NCBI RefSeq assembly: GCF_047511655.1
Contig: NC_133397.1
Location: 46,576,001-46,640,000, forward strand
Length of the DNA stretch: 64,000 nt
Source of the DNA: Castor canadensis
Lineage: Eukaryota > Chordata > Mammalia > Rodentia > Castoridae
Direction of reading: 5' to 3'
Shown here: positions 21,195-32,240 of the stretch, piece after piece
How positions within the stretch are numbered: position 1 is the first letter of the stretch
How the letters are laid out: each line of letters begins with the position of its first letter
Made by a program: the position numbers and the translations under genes
The notes under the pieces: generated by a model
Database searches by the model: none
The model's input: only the letters and a program-made list of their open reading frames with translations
What the model was told of the DNA's origin: nothing

Positions 21195-21200
21195 AATAAA
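21195..21200 (+). promoter_or_regulatory. AATAAA (distal candidate signal)
   Basis: Second canonical hexamer, in an A/T-rich context and followed by TTTATTGTGT. Could be used as the distal end. Confidence 0.5.
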
Positions 21201-21229
21201 TTTATTGTGTAAATCATACTATATATAAC

Positions 21230-21785
21230 TAGCTAATGAAGTAAAGATAATGCAGAAGGAAATTGATTGGAGGTTTTAAATGAGAGACCATGTAAAATAT
21301 GTAAATTCTAGTGCTTGAAATCCTTTCAACAAATTTTTATGTAGCAGCTGCTCTCTGCCAGGAATTAAACTAGAAAATGGGCACATAGGAGAGCCTCACC
21401 TGTGAGTTTTCTTCACCACTATTAATCTAAGGATACTCTTTCATTTGTGAAAGGTCGCTTCTCTCTAAACTTTATCTATTTTTCTTTTTTCTTCATAGAA
21501 GTGTATTTACTCCCAGAGTATGTATCTGGTGTAAACAGTTGGTTAGTCTTTTCTGATTTAGAGTGGTTTACTCTAACAAAACACACTGTGCTGGTTATCC
21601 ATTGTACCTGCCTTCTGTGTACTACAGATCTCGGTTCTAGACAGTTTTATGGCACAATATTTATTTTAAAGAGAATAAAATGTTCACAAGCAGAGTTGTC
21701 ATGTAGTCAATGACAGATTATTCAGCACCTTTACTTTCTCCATTATCCTGTTGCACATATTTTGAGGAAGGACAGAAAAGTGTCC
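21230..21785 (+). other. Unassigned sequence downstream of ERLEC1
   Basis: No clear repeat or coding signal. The open frame at 21447-21713 has no recognisable similarity. Confidence 0.4.
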
Positions 21786-21789
21786 ATTA

Positions 21790-22000
21790 GGGGCAGGAAG
21801 GTACAGCTCAGTGGTACAGCACCTTTGCATGCCTGAGGCCTCATGTTCAATCTGCAGCATGAAAAGAAAGAGAGAAAAGTGGCCATAAAATCCAGTGGTG
21901 GCACATGTCTTTAATCCCAACACTTTAGAGACTGATGTAGGAGGAATGTGAGTTCAAGGCCAGCCTGAGCTAAAGACCCCTGTATCAACAAAGCAAAAAA
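21790..22000 (+). repeat. ID SINE followed by a B1-like SINE
   Basis: ID core at 21790-21876 (GGGCAGGAAGGTACAGCTCAG). B1-like unit at 21884-22000 (GGTGGCACATGTCTTTAATCC, TTCAAGGCCAGCCTGAGCT). Confidence 0.8.
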
Positions 22001-22072
22001 GAAATAGTTTACTTTTCTTCCTTTTCAGTGCTCTGGGAAATAGTTTACTTTTCTTCCTTTTCAGTGCTCTGG
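22001..22072. repeat. Exact 36-bp tandem duplication
   Basis: The 36-bp unit at 22001-22036 (starting GAAATAGTTTACTTTTCTTC) is repeated without change at 22037-22072. Confidence 0.97.
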
Positions 22073-22107
22073 CAAAAGATAATTTGGTTTAAAAAAAACA
22101 GTTAACA

Positions 22108-22225
22108 GCTGGGTATGGTGGTTCAAGCACATAATCCCAGCACCCAGGAAGCAGAGGCAGAAGAAGCAAGAATATAAGGCTAACTGGGCTACATAGCAAA
22201 ATCCTGTCTCAGAAAGAAAAGTAAG
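22108..22225 (+). repeat. B1-like SINE monomer
   Basis: GCTGGGTATGGTGGTTCAAGC, GGCTAACTGGGCTACATAGC, CCTGTCTCAGAAAG. Confidence 0.82.
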
Positions 22226-22306
22226 AGAAAATGAATATAATTGACTATTTTAGGATTATTTGTAGATTTTAATAGGAAACAACACAAGCAAAGAACATGC
22301 ACTTTG

Positions 22307-22865
22307 TTTTGTTTTTTTTTGTTTTTTTTTTCATTTTTCTTTTATTCATATGTGCATACAAGGATTGGTTCATTTCTCCCCACTGCCCCCACCCCCTCCC
22401 TTACCACCCACTCCGCCCCCTCCCTCTCCCCCCCCAATACCCAGCAGAAACTATTTTGCCCTTATTTCTAATCTTGTTGTAGAGAGAGTATAAGCAATAA
22501 TAGGAAGGAACAAGAGTTTTTGCTGGTTGAGATAAGGATAGCTATACAGGGCATTGACTCACATTGATTTCCTGTGCATGGGTGTTACCTTCTAGGTTAA
22601 TTCTTTTTGATCTAACCTTTTCTCTAGTACCTGTTCCCCTTTTCCTATTGGCCTCAGTTGCTTTGAGGTATCTGCTTTAGTTTCTCTGCGTTAAGGGCAA
22701 CAAATGCTAGCTAGTTTTTTAGGTGTCTTACCTATCCACATCCCTCCCTTGTGTGCTCTCGCTTTTATCATGTGCTCATAGTCCAATCCCCTTGTTGTGT
22801 TTGCCCTTGATCTAATGTCCACATATGAGGGAGAACATACGATTTTTGGTTTTTTGAGCCAGGCT
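22307..22865 (-). mobile_element. 5'-truncated L1 (about 560 bp)
   Basis: L1 3' UTR on the minus strand with an interrupted poly(T) at the left. Perfect 17-bp target duplication AAAGAACATGCACTTTG at 22290-22306 and 22866-22882. Confidence 0.95.
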
Positions 22866-23261
22866 AAAGAACATGCACTTTGAATTCAGACCTCGGTCCA
22901 AAATCCTCTATAACTTACTAGGAATGAGATGGAAAAAACCTAAATTTTTCCTATTTTCACATAGCACAAAACATTTTAGGTCACCAAAAATGTGTGGAGT
23001 TTTTTTAATCCCATATCAACCAACTCACCTATCTAGTGTCTCACAGCCCAGTTCAGTTCTGACACCATCTGTTTGGATATAGCATCAGATACTACAAGTA
23101 AGGAGCTCAGTCCCACAAGACTGCCCCCACTTCAATGCCAGTTAAAAGTCCTGGCCTCCAGTACTTTTGACCAGCCAACTGAAAATCGGGTTTCGAGGAT
23201 CCCCTCCTTGGGCTCAAAAATTTGCTAGATGGCTCACAGAACTCAAAAACACTAGGGCCCA

Positions 23262-23456
23262 TTGCAGGTGGCCAGGACTATAATCCTAGCTACTCAGAAG
23301 GCAGAGATCAGGATTTCGGTTTGAGGCCAGCCCAGGCAAATAGTTTGTGATGCCCTATCTTGAAAATACCCAACACGAAAAGGGCTGGTGGAGTGGCTCA
23401 AGTGGTAGAGTGCCTACCTAACAAGCATGAGGCCCTGAGTTCAAACTCCAGTACTG
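23262..23456 (+). repeat. Dimeric B1-ID SINE
   Basis: B1 half to CCTATCTTGAAAATACCC, linker AACACGAAAA, then a nearly consensus ID half. Confidence 0.88.
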
Positions 23457-23609
23457 ATAAACATTTGGTTTACCACTTTGTTATAAAGGATACAGCTCTG
23501 GAACAGCCTGGTGAAAGAGATGGCCTAAAGCAAGGTATGGGAAGAGCTTTGGTGGTGTCCAGTAACCTGGGAGCACATCAAATCTCAAGAGTTCCAAAGT
23601 TTTTATGGA

Positions 23610-23690
23610 GGTTGGCAGAGAGGCTCAAGTGGTAGTGTCTCCCTAGCAGGCATGAGGCCCTAAGTTCAAATTTGAGTGCCACAAAAAAAA
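23610..23690 (+). repeat. ID-like SINE monomer
   Basis: GGTTGGCAGAGAGGCTCAAG to GAGTGCCACAAAAAAAAG. Confidence 0.8.
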
Positions 23691-23929
23691 GTTTTTTCTC
23701 TGGATGTTCCTCACTCCAGAGGTCAATGGATGGTACTGAAAATTCCAGTCATCCCATCACTTGGTCTTTCTGGTGAGCTATCCTGAGACTACGTAGGAGT
23801 TTCACTCTAAGTAACCTCAGCATAAAGTCTGTGATAAGCCAACAGGTCTTGTGAATAACAAGACACTACTATCACTCAGGAAATTCCTAAGGTCTTATGA
23901 GCCCTATGTCAGGAACCTAGGACAAAGAC

Positions 23930-24165
23930 CAAATGTATTTGTTACTATACAATATACTAGCTATGTGAGCCTGGATGCATGAATGAATCTCTGAGCCTCA
24001 TTTCCTCTTTTGCGGGAGAATACTTGCTTCATAAGGTCACTGTATTACCCCACACTGCAAAAAAAATAAGGCAGTTGTATCCATGCATGATTTTATTTTA
24101 TGTAAAAAGCTTAGCCCACTACTTGCCACTAAGGTTCCTAATACATGTAAGAAAACTGCCCTGTC
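23930..24165. repeat. MIR-like fragment
   Basis: GAATCTCTGAGCCTCATTTC, then a degraded middle and CTTAGCCCACTACTTGCCAC. Confidence 0.5.
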
Positions 24166-24199
24166 TCCCATGAGCTGGCCAAAGCATGATGGTGCTCCG

Positions 24200-24562
24200 C
24201 TCTCCCATTACTGTAACAAATACTGAGATAGCCAACTTAAAAAAAGGAAAGCTTTATTTTGCCTCATAGTATTGGAGGATTTGGTTCATGGTTCTTTGTG
24301 AATTACCTTTGGGCTTGTCACAGGCTAAGCATTACATCACAGGTAGTAGAAGCATGTGGCAAAAGAAGCTGCTGACTGCAAGATGATTGAGAAGTAAAGA
24401 GGAGTGGCCAGAATCCCACTATCCCCTTCAAAGGCACAATCCCATATGATTTGAAAACTTCCAAGTGGCCCCACTCCTTAAAGGTTCTGCCATCTCCCAA
24501 TAGTGCCATTGGGACCAGCCCTTTAACAGATGGGCTTTTGGGGAACAGTTATCTAAGCCACA
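24200..24562 (-). repeat. Probable MaLR-type LTR
   Basis: CCCATTACTGTAACAAATACTG, AAAGCTTTATTTTGCCTCAT, CCCCACTCCTTAAAGGTTCTG, then GGGCTTTTGGGGAACAG, in the order of reversed THE/MST-like LTRs. Subfamily unknown. Confidence 0.5.
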
Positions 24563-25084
24563 GTAGCCATTTAAATTCATTTCTTCAGTGAATTACAGAA
24601 TCATTTATTATACCATATGAGTTAAAACAAAATTATCCTCATATCTATATTATAAGAAGGGGGATAATTAGAACTGTGAAAGGTTACTACCAGAAGACAC
24701 TTCAAGAATATTGAAAGCTCTTTCTCTTAGAACAGAAAAAACAAAAAAAAATACAGAGTAAGTCTGCCTTATTTATGGATTTATTATACATGGTTTTGAC
24801 CAAACATGGTCAAAAAAAATCAAAGAAATTTCAAAAACAAAAAGTTTTAATTCCCACACATGGTTAGTGCAGACAAACTCTCAAGTCAGTCCCCTGTTAT
24901 CAGTTGTGTTAAATTATTGTCTAGTCTCCTGTTTCCCTGCCCTTAATTTTGTGAAAATCTGATTCCCCAAAAAAGCAAGGTAAAAATTAATGTGCTTAAT
25001 TTAAGTGATAAAGTGAAATTTTTACGTTTGTTGGAAGGTGGCATTGTTTAGCAGGAACAGTGTGGTGGTATAGGAAAAATGAAT
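24563..25084. other. Unassigned intergenic sequence
   Basis: A/T-rich. I see no gene or recognisable repeat. Confidence 0.4.
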
Positions 25085-25263
25085 CAAGAATCTGCAGTAT
25101 AGCCAGACATGCCTATAATCCTAGCTACTCAGGAGGCAGAGATCAGGAGAATTACTGTTCGAAGCCAATATGGGCAAATAGTTCACAAGATTCTAAAAGA
25201 GCTGGTGGAGTGGCTCAAGGTATAGGCCCTGAGTTCAAACCCCAGTACTTAAAAAAAAAAAAA
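25085..25263 (+). repeat. Dimeric B1-ID SINE, ID half shortened
   Basis: B1 half from AGCCAGACATGCCTATAATC. The ID half lacks the GCCTGCCTAGCAAG segment (CTCAAGGTATAGGCCCTGAG). Poly(A) tail. Confidence 0.87.
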
Positions 25264-25420
25264 TCCGCAGTATATTACTGAACTTTATGCATCCTGAACA
25301 TTTGAGGGTTTGCCTCAATGGCAGTCTCCTGGAAACAGTATACCCACTGATACCACGGACCTACTGTATATCTAAAAACTTGGAATAGGTTGGAATAGGA
25401 AGTGTCTTAAAAATAGAAAT

Positions 25421-25969
25421 CAATGGTGGGGCAGAATGGCTTGTGCTTATAACCCTAGTTACTTGGGAGGCAGAGATCGAGAGGTTGGAGATTCAAAGCC
25501 AGCCCAGGTAAAAAGTATATGAGACCCCGTATCAATAAAAGGTGGTGGTGCACACCTGTCATCCCAGCTACACAAATAGCATAAATAGGATTGTAATCCA
25601 GGCCAGCCCAGCATAAACATGAGACTCTATTAGAAAAATAACAAAGGTTGGGCACTGGTGGCTCACATCTGTAATCCTAACTACTTGGAAAGGTGAGATC
25701 ACAAGGATCAAGGTTCAAAGCCAGCATGGGCAGATATTTCTCAAGAACCCCCTTCCCCATCTCCAAAATAACCAGAGCACAATGGACTAGAGGTGTGACT
25801 CAAGCTGTAGAGCACCAGCTTTGCAAGTGTGAAGCCCTGATTCCCAGTCCCACCAAAAAAATAAAAGTAAAAAGTGAAAAGGGCTGGGGACGTAGCTCAA
25901 GTGCTAGAGTGCCTGCATAACAAGCACAAGGTCCTGAATGCAAACCGCAATACCACCGAGAAAAAAATG
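25421..25969 (+). repeat. Cluster of composite SINEs
   Basis: A B1-B1 pair at 25421-25645 joined by AGACCCCGTATCAATAAAAG, then a B1-ID dimer at 25646-25866, then an ID monomer at 25878-25969. The first pair has the same internal joint as other multi-unit copies in this window. Confidence 0.8.
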
Positions 25970-26265
25970 TTATTTCAAATAGAAAGGTTTTGTAGTAGCC
26001 TTCTGTCTTGGGTAACATAACTCCAACTTCTCTGAAGATGGGCTAGTCCAGATATTCCCATATGCCTTCTAAATCTTGGATTTCCTATCAGAAGTCAACA
26101 AAATCTCATTTGATCTGCAAATGGTTTTGTTATCAGGGTGGAGTCCATGATCAGAAGAGTTCCAAATTCTTAAAAGTTAGTGAAGAGAAATACAAAGGGG
26201 ACATGGTGGGGTGCAGGTGGAATCTAGAGGCCAAGAGAGCCTGCTTCTCTTTTCCAAATGCTTTT

Positions 26266-26672
26266 TTTTTTATTATTCATATGTGCATACAATGCTTGGG
26301 TCATTTCTCCCCCCTGCCCCCACCCCCTCCCTTACAACCCACTCCACCCCCTCCCTCTCCCCCCAACCCCCTCAATACCCAGCAGAAACTATTTTGCCCT
26401 TATCTCTAATTTTGTTGAAGAGAGAGTATAAGCAATAATAGGAAGGAACAAGGGTTTTTGCTGGTTGAGATAAGGATAGCTATACAGAGAGTTGACTCAC
26501 ATTAATTCCTGTGCTTGTGTGTTACCTTCTAGGTTAATTCTTCTTGAACTAACCTTTTCTCTAGTTCCTGGTCCCCTTCTCCTATTGGCCTCAGTTGCTT
26601 TTAAGGTATCTGCTTTAGTTTCTCTGAGTTAAGGGCAACAAATGCTAGCTAATTTTTTAGGTGTCTTACCTA
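26266..26672 (-). mobile_element. 5'-truncated L1 (about 410 bp)
   Basis: L1 3' UTR on the minus strand. Target duplication TCCAAATGCTTTT at 26253-26265 and 26673-26685. Confidence 0.94.
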
Positions 26673-26974
26673 TCCAAATGCTTTTAAAACCTATGCTAAC
26701 CCATGGGAAGGGCAGAGCCAGGTGACTCCCATCCAATAATCAATGAGTGGGGAGGGGATGTGTGGTTCCCAGGCCAGGTGAGGGCAGTGCCTGAGCACAT
26801 GGTTAATCTGAAATGAATGAGTCCTGAATTTTCCCTAACTTTAGCCTGCCTCAGTTTGACGCTAACTCCATAAGCAAACTAAATTCTTAATAGGAAAGGA
26901 TGATGGCTCAGCTACACTATAGCTAGTGCACTTTGAGAAGGCCTTCTCCACGTGAAATCTCTCTGTTGAATGCT

Positions 26975-27095
26975 ATCCCATAGCTGCCAAATCAGATTCT
27001 TTAGGACAGAACCTAAGAATCTGTGTTTCAAATAAGCTTATCGAGTGATTCTCTGTTTTGAATACATTCTCGTTGGCTGAGAATCAACTGGCTCA
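26975..27095. repeat. MER5-type hAT DNA transposon fragment
   Basis: CCAAATCAGATTCTTTAGGAC, AAGAATCTGTGTTTCAAATAAG, GAGTGATTCTCTGTTTTGAA and GAGAATCAACTGG follow the order of MER5A-like elements. Diverged. Confidence 0.6.
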
Positions 27096-27163
27096 AGGAC
27101 TTCACTTCCAACAATTTCACACATACTAACCCCTCAGATTAGAGTTTCAGGGAAATAACAAAT

Positions 27164-27357
27164 AGTTTTTTTTTTTTTTTTTTTTAAGTTTTTTCTGGTA
27201 CTGGAGTTTGAACTCAGGGCCTTCACCTTGAGCCACTCCACCAGCCCTATTTTTGTGCAGGGTTTTTTGAGATAAGGTCTCGTGGAACTATTTACCCCTC
27301 CTGATCTCTGCCTTCTGAGTAGCTATGATTACAGACGTGAGCCATGGGAGCCCGGCT
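27164..27357 (-). repeat. Dimeric B1-ID SINE
   Basis: Long poly(T), reversed ID half (GGAGTTTGAACTCAGGGCC), then a shortened reversed B1 half. Confidence 0.87.
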
Positions 27358-27825
27358 ACAAGTAGCTCATCTTTATAAGAAGGCTGTGTAACATGGAGAC
27401 ATTTTAAGTTCTGCCTGCTTTTCTTCAAGACACCGCTAGGTGGAGCTTGTAACCCAGCCCTGGCCTGTATCCTTGATTAAAGAGATAATTGGCAACAAAT
27501 TATCTCAAACTGAACCATATACCTTGTGTGTAGTGCCCAGTGAGCTGTCCTCTCAATCAAGACTTATTTCTGACAATGTTTAAACTACATAATACATAAT
27601 TATGCCAAATTATTGACCCAAAAGCACCAAGCACCTAGCATAAATAGGCTAAGCCCCCCCCTTTTTAGCATAAAAAGAAAAAGACCTGCATTTTGTATGT
27701 GTTAGAATTTGAAACCAGAGCTTCATGTGAGAATAAATATTAGCCACCCTAGATCTGATTTCAAACTCTTCCTGTATTGGGTAGTTTTACTTACTGATGC
27801 TTGTATTTTAAATACAGAAATAGTG
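27358..27825. other. Unassigned intergenic sequence
   Basis: No gene and no repeat I can name. Confidence 0.4.
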
Positions 27826-27914
27826 GGCTGGGGGTGTGGTCAGTGGTAAAGTGCTTGCCTAGCATGTGCATGGAAACTGGGTTTAATCCCAAACACTGGG
27901 AAAAAAAAAAAAAA
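27826..27914 (+). repeat. ID SINE, classic variant
   Basis: GGGCTGGGGGTGTGGTCAGTGG, CTTGCCTAGCATGTGCATG, GGGTTTAATCCCAAACACTGG. Confidence 0.85.
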
Positions 27915-28140
27915 GACATATCTTCCCACTTCTCTTTTCCTTTTTCTTTTTTTTTTTTTTAACTTGATTGGCAGGGGTGGTAGAGGGGGATCCACAGACC
28001 GCTACACTACAAGGTCACGATTTATCTCATTCATTCGCCAAGTCAAAAGCAGGTTGTACAAGCAGGCAGGAAAATTCAGTGTGCTCCAGGAAGAAAGTGT
28101 TAGAAATTCTGCTTTTTCATTTGTTAAGAATTAAGCTTCA

Positions 28141-28238
28141 AGGCTGGTGGAACAACTCAAGCAGTAGAGCACCTGCCTAGCAAGCTTGAAGCCCTGAGTT
28201 CAAACCCCAGTATCACACACACACATACAAAAAAAATT
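28141..28238 (+). repeat. ID-like SINE monomer
   Basis: Near-consensus core with a (CA)n-containing tail. Nearby AGAATTAAGCTTCA occurs before (28126-) and after (28243-) the element, a likely target duplication. Confidence 0.9.
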
Positions 28239-28338
28239 CAAAGAATTAAGCTTCACTAATAATTCAATATGTGAACTGATGTTGGTACACACAGCCATTC
28301 ATAAATCAAAAGGCCTCATATCAGAAACAAAATATTCT

Positions 28339-28407
28339 GAGTGAGGTAGAATGCCTGCCTAGCAAATGTGAGGCCCTGAGTTCAACCCCACCCCCCCAAA
28401 AAAAGAC
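28339..28407 (+). repeat. ID-like SINE fragment
   Basis: GAGTGAGGTAGAATGCCTGCC to GTTCAACCCCACCCCCCC, 5' shortened. Confidence 0.75.
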
Positions 28408-28683
28408 TGTTAACACAATATTCAGAGCGAAGGCTGGCCACTACCTGGTAGTGGAGTTGGTAGGGATACCTTCCTTTATTTTTGACTTTCACCACATCAC
28501 AGCATGTTAATGTCCGTGTCACCTTCCTGAAAACGGACTTGTCCCTTTACATGTTAGCATTGTGAACTGAAGTTTCTCTAAAAAGCCACATCTATATTCA
28601 AAACCTTGTAGACTGTTTGACCTTGGCTGATTGGAGGTTCTTGATTGTGGCGAGATGGAATATTGCAAAATGAGAAGCCAAAG

Positions 28684-28870
28684 TTAGCTGGGCACCTGTG
28701 GCTCACGTCTGTAATCCTAGCTACTTGGGAGACAGATCCAGCCTGGTTAAAAAAAAAAAGTATGTGAGACCTCATTTCAATGAAAAAGGCAGAGTATGGT
28801 GATATGTGCTTGCAGTACAGGCCCTCCTTGACAAAAAGCAAAATCCTACCTTCAAAATAACCAGAGCAGA
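28684..28870 (+). repeat. B1-B1 composite SINE, degenerate
   Basis: First unit GCTGGGCACCTGTGGCTCACG, joint GTGAGACCTCATTTCAATGAA, second unit shortened, ends CAAAATAACCAGAGCAGAGCTG. Confidence 0.7.
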
Positions 28871-28990
28871 GCTGGAGACCAGCCTGTATCCACCAGCACT
28901 TCTATCCATATGATCCCTTCTGCCTCAGCCACATTTCACCCCTTACCGCAGTGCCATACCATTCCAGTCCAGGCCAGGCCAGCCTGCATC

Positions 28991-30081
28991 ATGTATGTCA
29001 AAGGAGGTACCACGTACATCACCTGCTCTTTGGATTTAACTTCATCTTCTGGTTGGCCAGGTTTACAGTTCTTACCATTGGACCATGGCTCCCATTCGAC
29101 TTTCAGACCAAGAGCATCACTGAGCAAGAAAGCAGTAAGTCCAGCTTGTACCCAGGAGTTTACATTCTGATTGGAGCCAGGGCCCTCATGACATTGGTGG
29201 GTTTCCTGAACTGCTGTGGGGCTGTGCAAGAGTCCCAGTGCATGCTGGGATCGTTCTTTGGCTTCCTCTTGGTGATGTCTGCCATTGAAATAGCTGCAGC
29301 CACCTGGGGCTATTCTCACAAAAATAAGGTGATTAAAGACGTCCAGGATTTTTACAAGGACATATACTAGAAGCTGAACACCCTAAGCAAGCCCCAGCAG
29401 GAAGTCCTGAAAGCCATCCACTATGCGTTGAACTGTTGTGACCTAGCTGGGAGTGTGGAACAGTTTATCTCAGACATTTGCCCCAAGAAGGATATTCTCA
29501 ACACCATCCAATGTAAGCCCTGCTCTGAGGCCATTAAAGATGTCTTCAACAACAAGTTCCACCTCATCAGTGCAACGGGTATCGGCATGACTACAGTCGT
29601 GATATTTGGCAAGATCTTTAGTATGATCCTGGGCTGTGCGATCCACAGGAGCCGTGAGATGGTCTGGAGGCAGCCGAAATTCTGAGCAGGAAAACTGACC
29701 CCTGAAGATGATTGGGTTGTTTTGGAATTTTGGGCACTAACATTAGTATTCATTTTGCATTTCTAAAACAAAAGTTATTCTGTGTTTGACTTTTTAATGC
29801 TTTCCTCAATGCTGACATTTGTAGTAAAGGGATTTGGGGTTTGATTTGCTTTGGCTTATATTCTTTGATTGTTTATTTTTGCTTGTTATTTTAGCAGAAA
29901 TCTTGCAATGAAAGTTACTATCTTTGCCAGACTCGAGACAAAAGATATTGTACATAAAGAGAACTTTCTTGCCTTTAAGTAGATAAAAATGTCTATCAAA
30001 TTTAATCAGGTTGTAACTTATATTGAAGACAATTTCATATATAATAGAAGACTATGACAATAAAAAAATAAAATAAAATAA
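28991..30081 (+). pseudogene. CD9 tetraspanin processed pseudogene
   Basis: An intronless copy of the CD9 mRNA: start ATG at 28991 (MYVKGGT), coding region, a long 3' UTR match (29690-30058) and an A-rich tail (30059-30081). Recognisable CD9 text includes [40 protein letters not shown] and [12 protein letters not shown]. It is broken by a frameshift near 29016-29023 and a TAG at 29368-29370. The normal stop after REMV is lost, so the frame runs on to TGA at 29683-29685. The large-loop CCG motif reads CCD. The parent is a four-pass membrane protein; this copy should not make it. The 5' UTR may start near 28883. Confidence 0.95.
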
Positions 30082-30094
30082 CCGGAAGCAAAAA

Positions 30095-30187
30095 GGGCTG
30101 GAGCCGTGGCTCAAGCAGTGGAGCACCTGCCTCTCGAGCATGCTTAAATCCTGAGTTTAAACCCTAATACTGCCAAAGGGAAAAAAG
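30095..30187 (+). repeat. ID-like SINE just after the CD9 copy's tail
   Basis: GGGCTGGAGCCGTGGCTCAAG. It starts 13 bases after the pseudogene's A-rich tail, consistent with insertion into that tail region. Confidence 0.85.
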
Positions 30188-30696
30188 TAGTTATTTCAGG
30201 CTATCTTTCATACTTTTTAATAGCCACTTATGGTCAGCCTTTGTATCTGACCAGGCACTTTTGTGACTATAAGGGACAACTTTGGAATATATACTAGACT
30301 TGATCCCTGCCTCAACAAACCTGAAGCTAAGAATGTGATAGCATTTGAGTTTTGCACAGATTTCCTCACCTTGTCAAAGACGGAATCTGAGTCCTTCAGA
30401 AGAGATTTCCTGCCTCTTTGTACTCTGACTACTTAACAATCACTCCTACTTTCTTGGGGACTTATTTTATACAGGTTCATATAACCTAGAACCATAGCAT
30501 TCCAGGTAACATGAGTTTGTGATCCCAGGGCATATTCACTCATATTTGGCCCAGAATAAACTGTTTCCTTATCTCAGAATTGCTATTTTGTGTCAGCAAC
30601 ATCAAGACCATACTAGGTTGATAATCAGAATCATGGTGTAGAGGATAAACGTTTATTTTCACCAAGTATGGCTCCAATCGCTGAGGTCCTGATACT
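30188..30696. other. Unassigned intergenic sequence
   Basis: No coding signal and no repeat identified. Confidence 0.4.
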
Positions 30697-30898
30697 CTTT
30701 TTGTGTGTGTGTGTGTGTGACACTGAGACTTGAACTCAGAACCTACACCTTGAGCCACTCCACTAGCCCTTTTTGTGTTAGGTATTTTCAAGATAGGGTC
30801 TCATGAACTATTTGTCCAGGCTGGATTCAAATGGTGATCTTCCTGATCTTTTCCTCCTGAGTAGCTGGGATTACAGGCATGAGCCACTGGCACCTGGC
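30697..30898 (-). repeat. Dimeric B1-ID SINE with (TG)n tail
   Basis: The tail complement is TTTTTGTGTGTGTG. Reversed ID half, then B1 half ending CCACTGGCACCTGGCC. Confidence 0.9.
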
Positions 30899-31025
30899 CT
30901 GTACTAAGGCTTTTTTACAGTGGTGGGGAAGAATGACGGTGTTTCCCTAGCTAGCCATCAGAAGAATCTAGTTTGAAATCTGCTCAGCCACTCAGCACTG
31001 AGATGCTGAGCACAATCCAACTCAG

Positions 31026-32110
31026 TCAGGGATTCTGCTCATTGCCGTGGCACTTGATCATGACTTTTAACCCCTAACCCTTTTTGAATGTTTCAAAGGC
31101 CTCCAGTGCTTTCTCCACAAGAAATCTCCACAAGAAATGGTGGCTAAGGGCTTTACATTCATAGCCTCAGATGCAAGTGATGAAATTCCCATCAGCCCCA
31201 CGTGGCAGTATGGAAATGTTTTGGTATCTACCTCTCCCATGGCTGCGTGCACTAGGGGTACAGAGGTCATCTCCAAGCCCATCGCCACAAGCACCAGAGA
31301 GGCTGGCAGAGATGCTGTCTGGACAGAGGACTCTTCCCCCATGATGACCTCAGGCTTGCACCCCAGCAGACCTTCCACTTTTCTGGCCTTTTCCTTAAGG
31401 TTCTCCTTGGAGATCTGAAGGATGAAGCTGGCCTCCGCTTCCTTGGCTTTGGACAACCAATGGGCCCACAGGTCAGTCACTACTACTAGAACTGCTCCCA
31501 TTAACCCAGCTCCACACATGAGGACCTTGTCCCCACAGGGACTCCACCTCACCAGCAAGCATAGATCCATAGACAGCAGCTCAGTCAGGACCCCTTCCTC
31601 AAAGGTGACACTGTTAGGATGTCCTAGTGTTGGTGCCGGTGGGGGGCACCATGTCATGGGAAGGGGGTGGCACAGAAGAAAAAGGACGGAATCAGATTAT
31701 ATGAGGCAATCTTGCAGAATTCATGGGTTTCTCAGGGAGCACCAGGCAGGATGGCAATGCCGTCAGCTGGTTTTAGGTGCTTCCCCAGAGATCCCAAATT
31801 TCCAAGTGTTCCTGAGGCTTCATGTCCCAGAACCACTGGCTTTTTCACAGCACAATTCCTAGTTTTGACCATGCTGCCAGTAATGGACACCTGAGCCACA
31901 GGTCACAATAGAATGCATCTTCAAAGGATGAGGCCCTGAGTTCAAACCCCAATACTGCCAAAAAAAAGAAGAAGAAGAAGGAGAAAAAAAAAACTTATGC
32001 AGAATGCATCTTCAGCAGCACCTCATTTGGGCCTGGTTTAGGAATTAGATAGTTGTCCGGGAGAACGTCTCCTGTCTCCTGTCTGCATACCACCAAGGAG
32101 GCTCTCAGCC
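31026..32110 (-). pseudogene. SORD (sorbitol dehydrogenase) processed pseudogene
   Basis: Intronless minus-strand copy. From the N-terminal end it shows PIPEPGPNEVL-like text (as LIPKPGPNEVLLKMHSA near 32000-32045), VVLGHEASG near 31825, NSVTFEEG (31600-31620), KVLMCGAG, VVTDLW, KVEGLLGCKPEV and AFETFKK. It ends QNP-TGA at 31026-31028. There is an in-frame TAG near the end (within KKG*GLK), frame changes, a short duplication near 31120-31135, and a SINE insertion at 31924-32000. The parent is a cytosolic zinc enzyme that oxidises sorbitol to fructose. The open frame at 31067-31657 is a remnant, not a gene. Confidence 0.93.
31924..32000 (+). repeat. 5'-truncated ID SINE inserted in the SORD pseudogene
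   Basis: Only the 3' part (GATGAGGCCCTGAGTTCAAAC to a (GAA)n/A-rich tail). Exact 14-bp target duplication AGAATGCATCTTCA at 31910-31923 and 32001-32014. Confidence 0.94.
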
Positions 32111-32117
32111 TTGTCAT

Positions 32118-32190
32118 TCTCATTCTCTCTCTCTTTCTCTCTTTCTGTCTCTCTCCCCTTCCCTTCCTCCCTTCCCCCCACCCCCAGGGT
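32118..32190. repeat. (TC)n / polypyrimidine tract
   Basis: CTCTCTCTCTTTCTCTC then C-rich text, next to the 5' side of the SORD copy. Confidence 0.9.
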
Positions 32191-32240
32191 GAATGGTGTC
32201 CATTCTGCTGGACAGGTGGTGGTTCTAAGAGTACTGTCCT

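Larger units (their letters stand above)
20851..21215 (+). other. ERLEC1: ERLEC1 3' UTR (approximate end)
   Basis: Repeat-free sequence directly after the stop codon, with two AATAAA signals. The last one suggests cleavage near 21210-21220; the exact end cannot be seen. Confidence 0.75.

Noticed and set aside
28936-29753. Minus-strand open frames of 127 and 110 codons
   Set aside because: They are antisense to the CD9 retropseudogene.
31137-31862. Plus-strand open frames of 93 and 146 codons
   Set aside because: They lie antisense to the SORD retropseudogene and show no family of their own.
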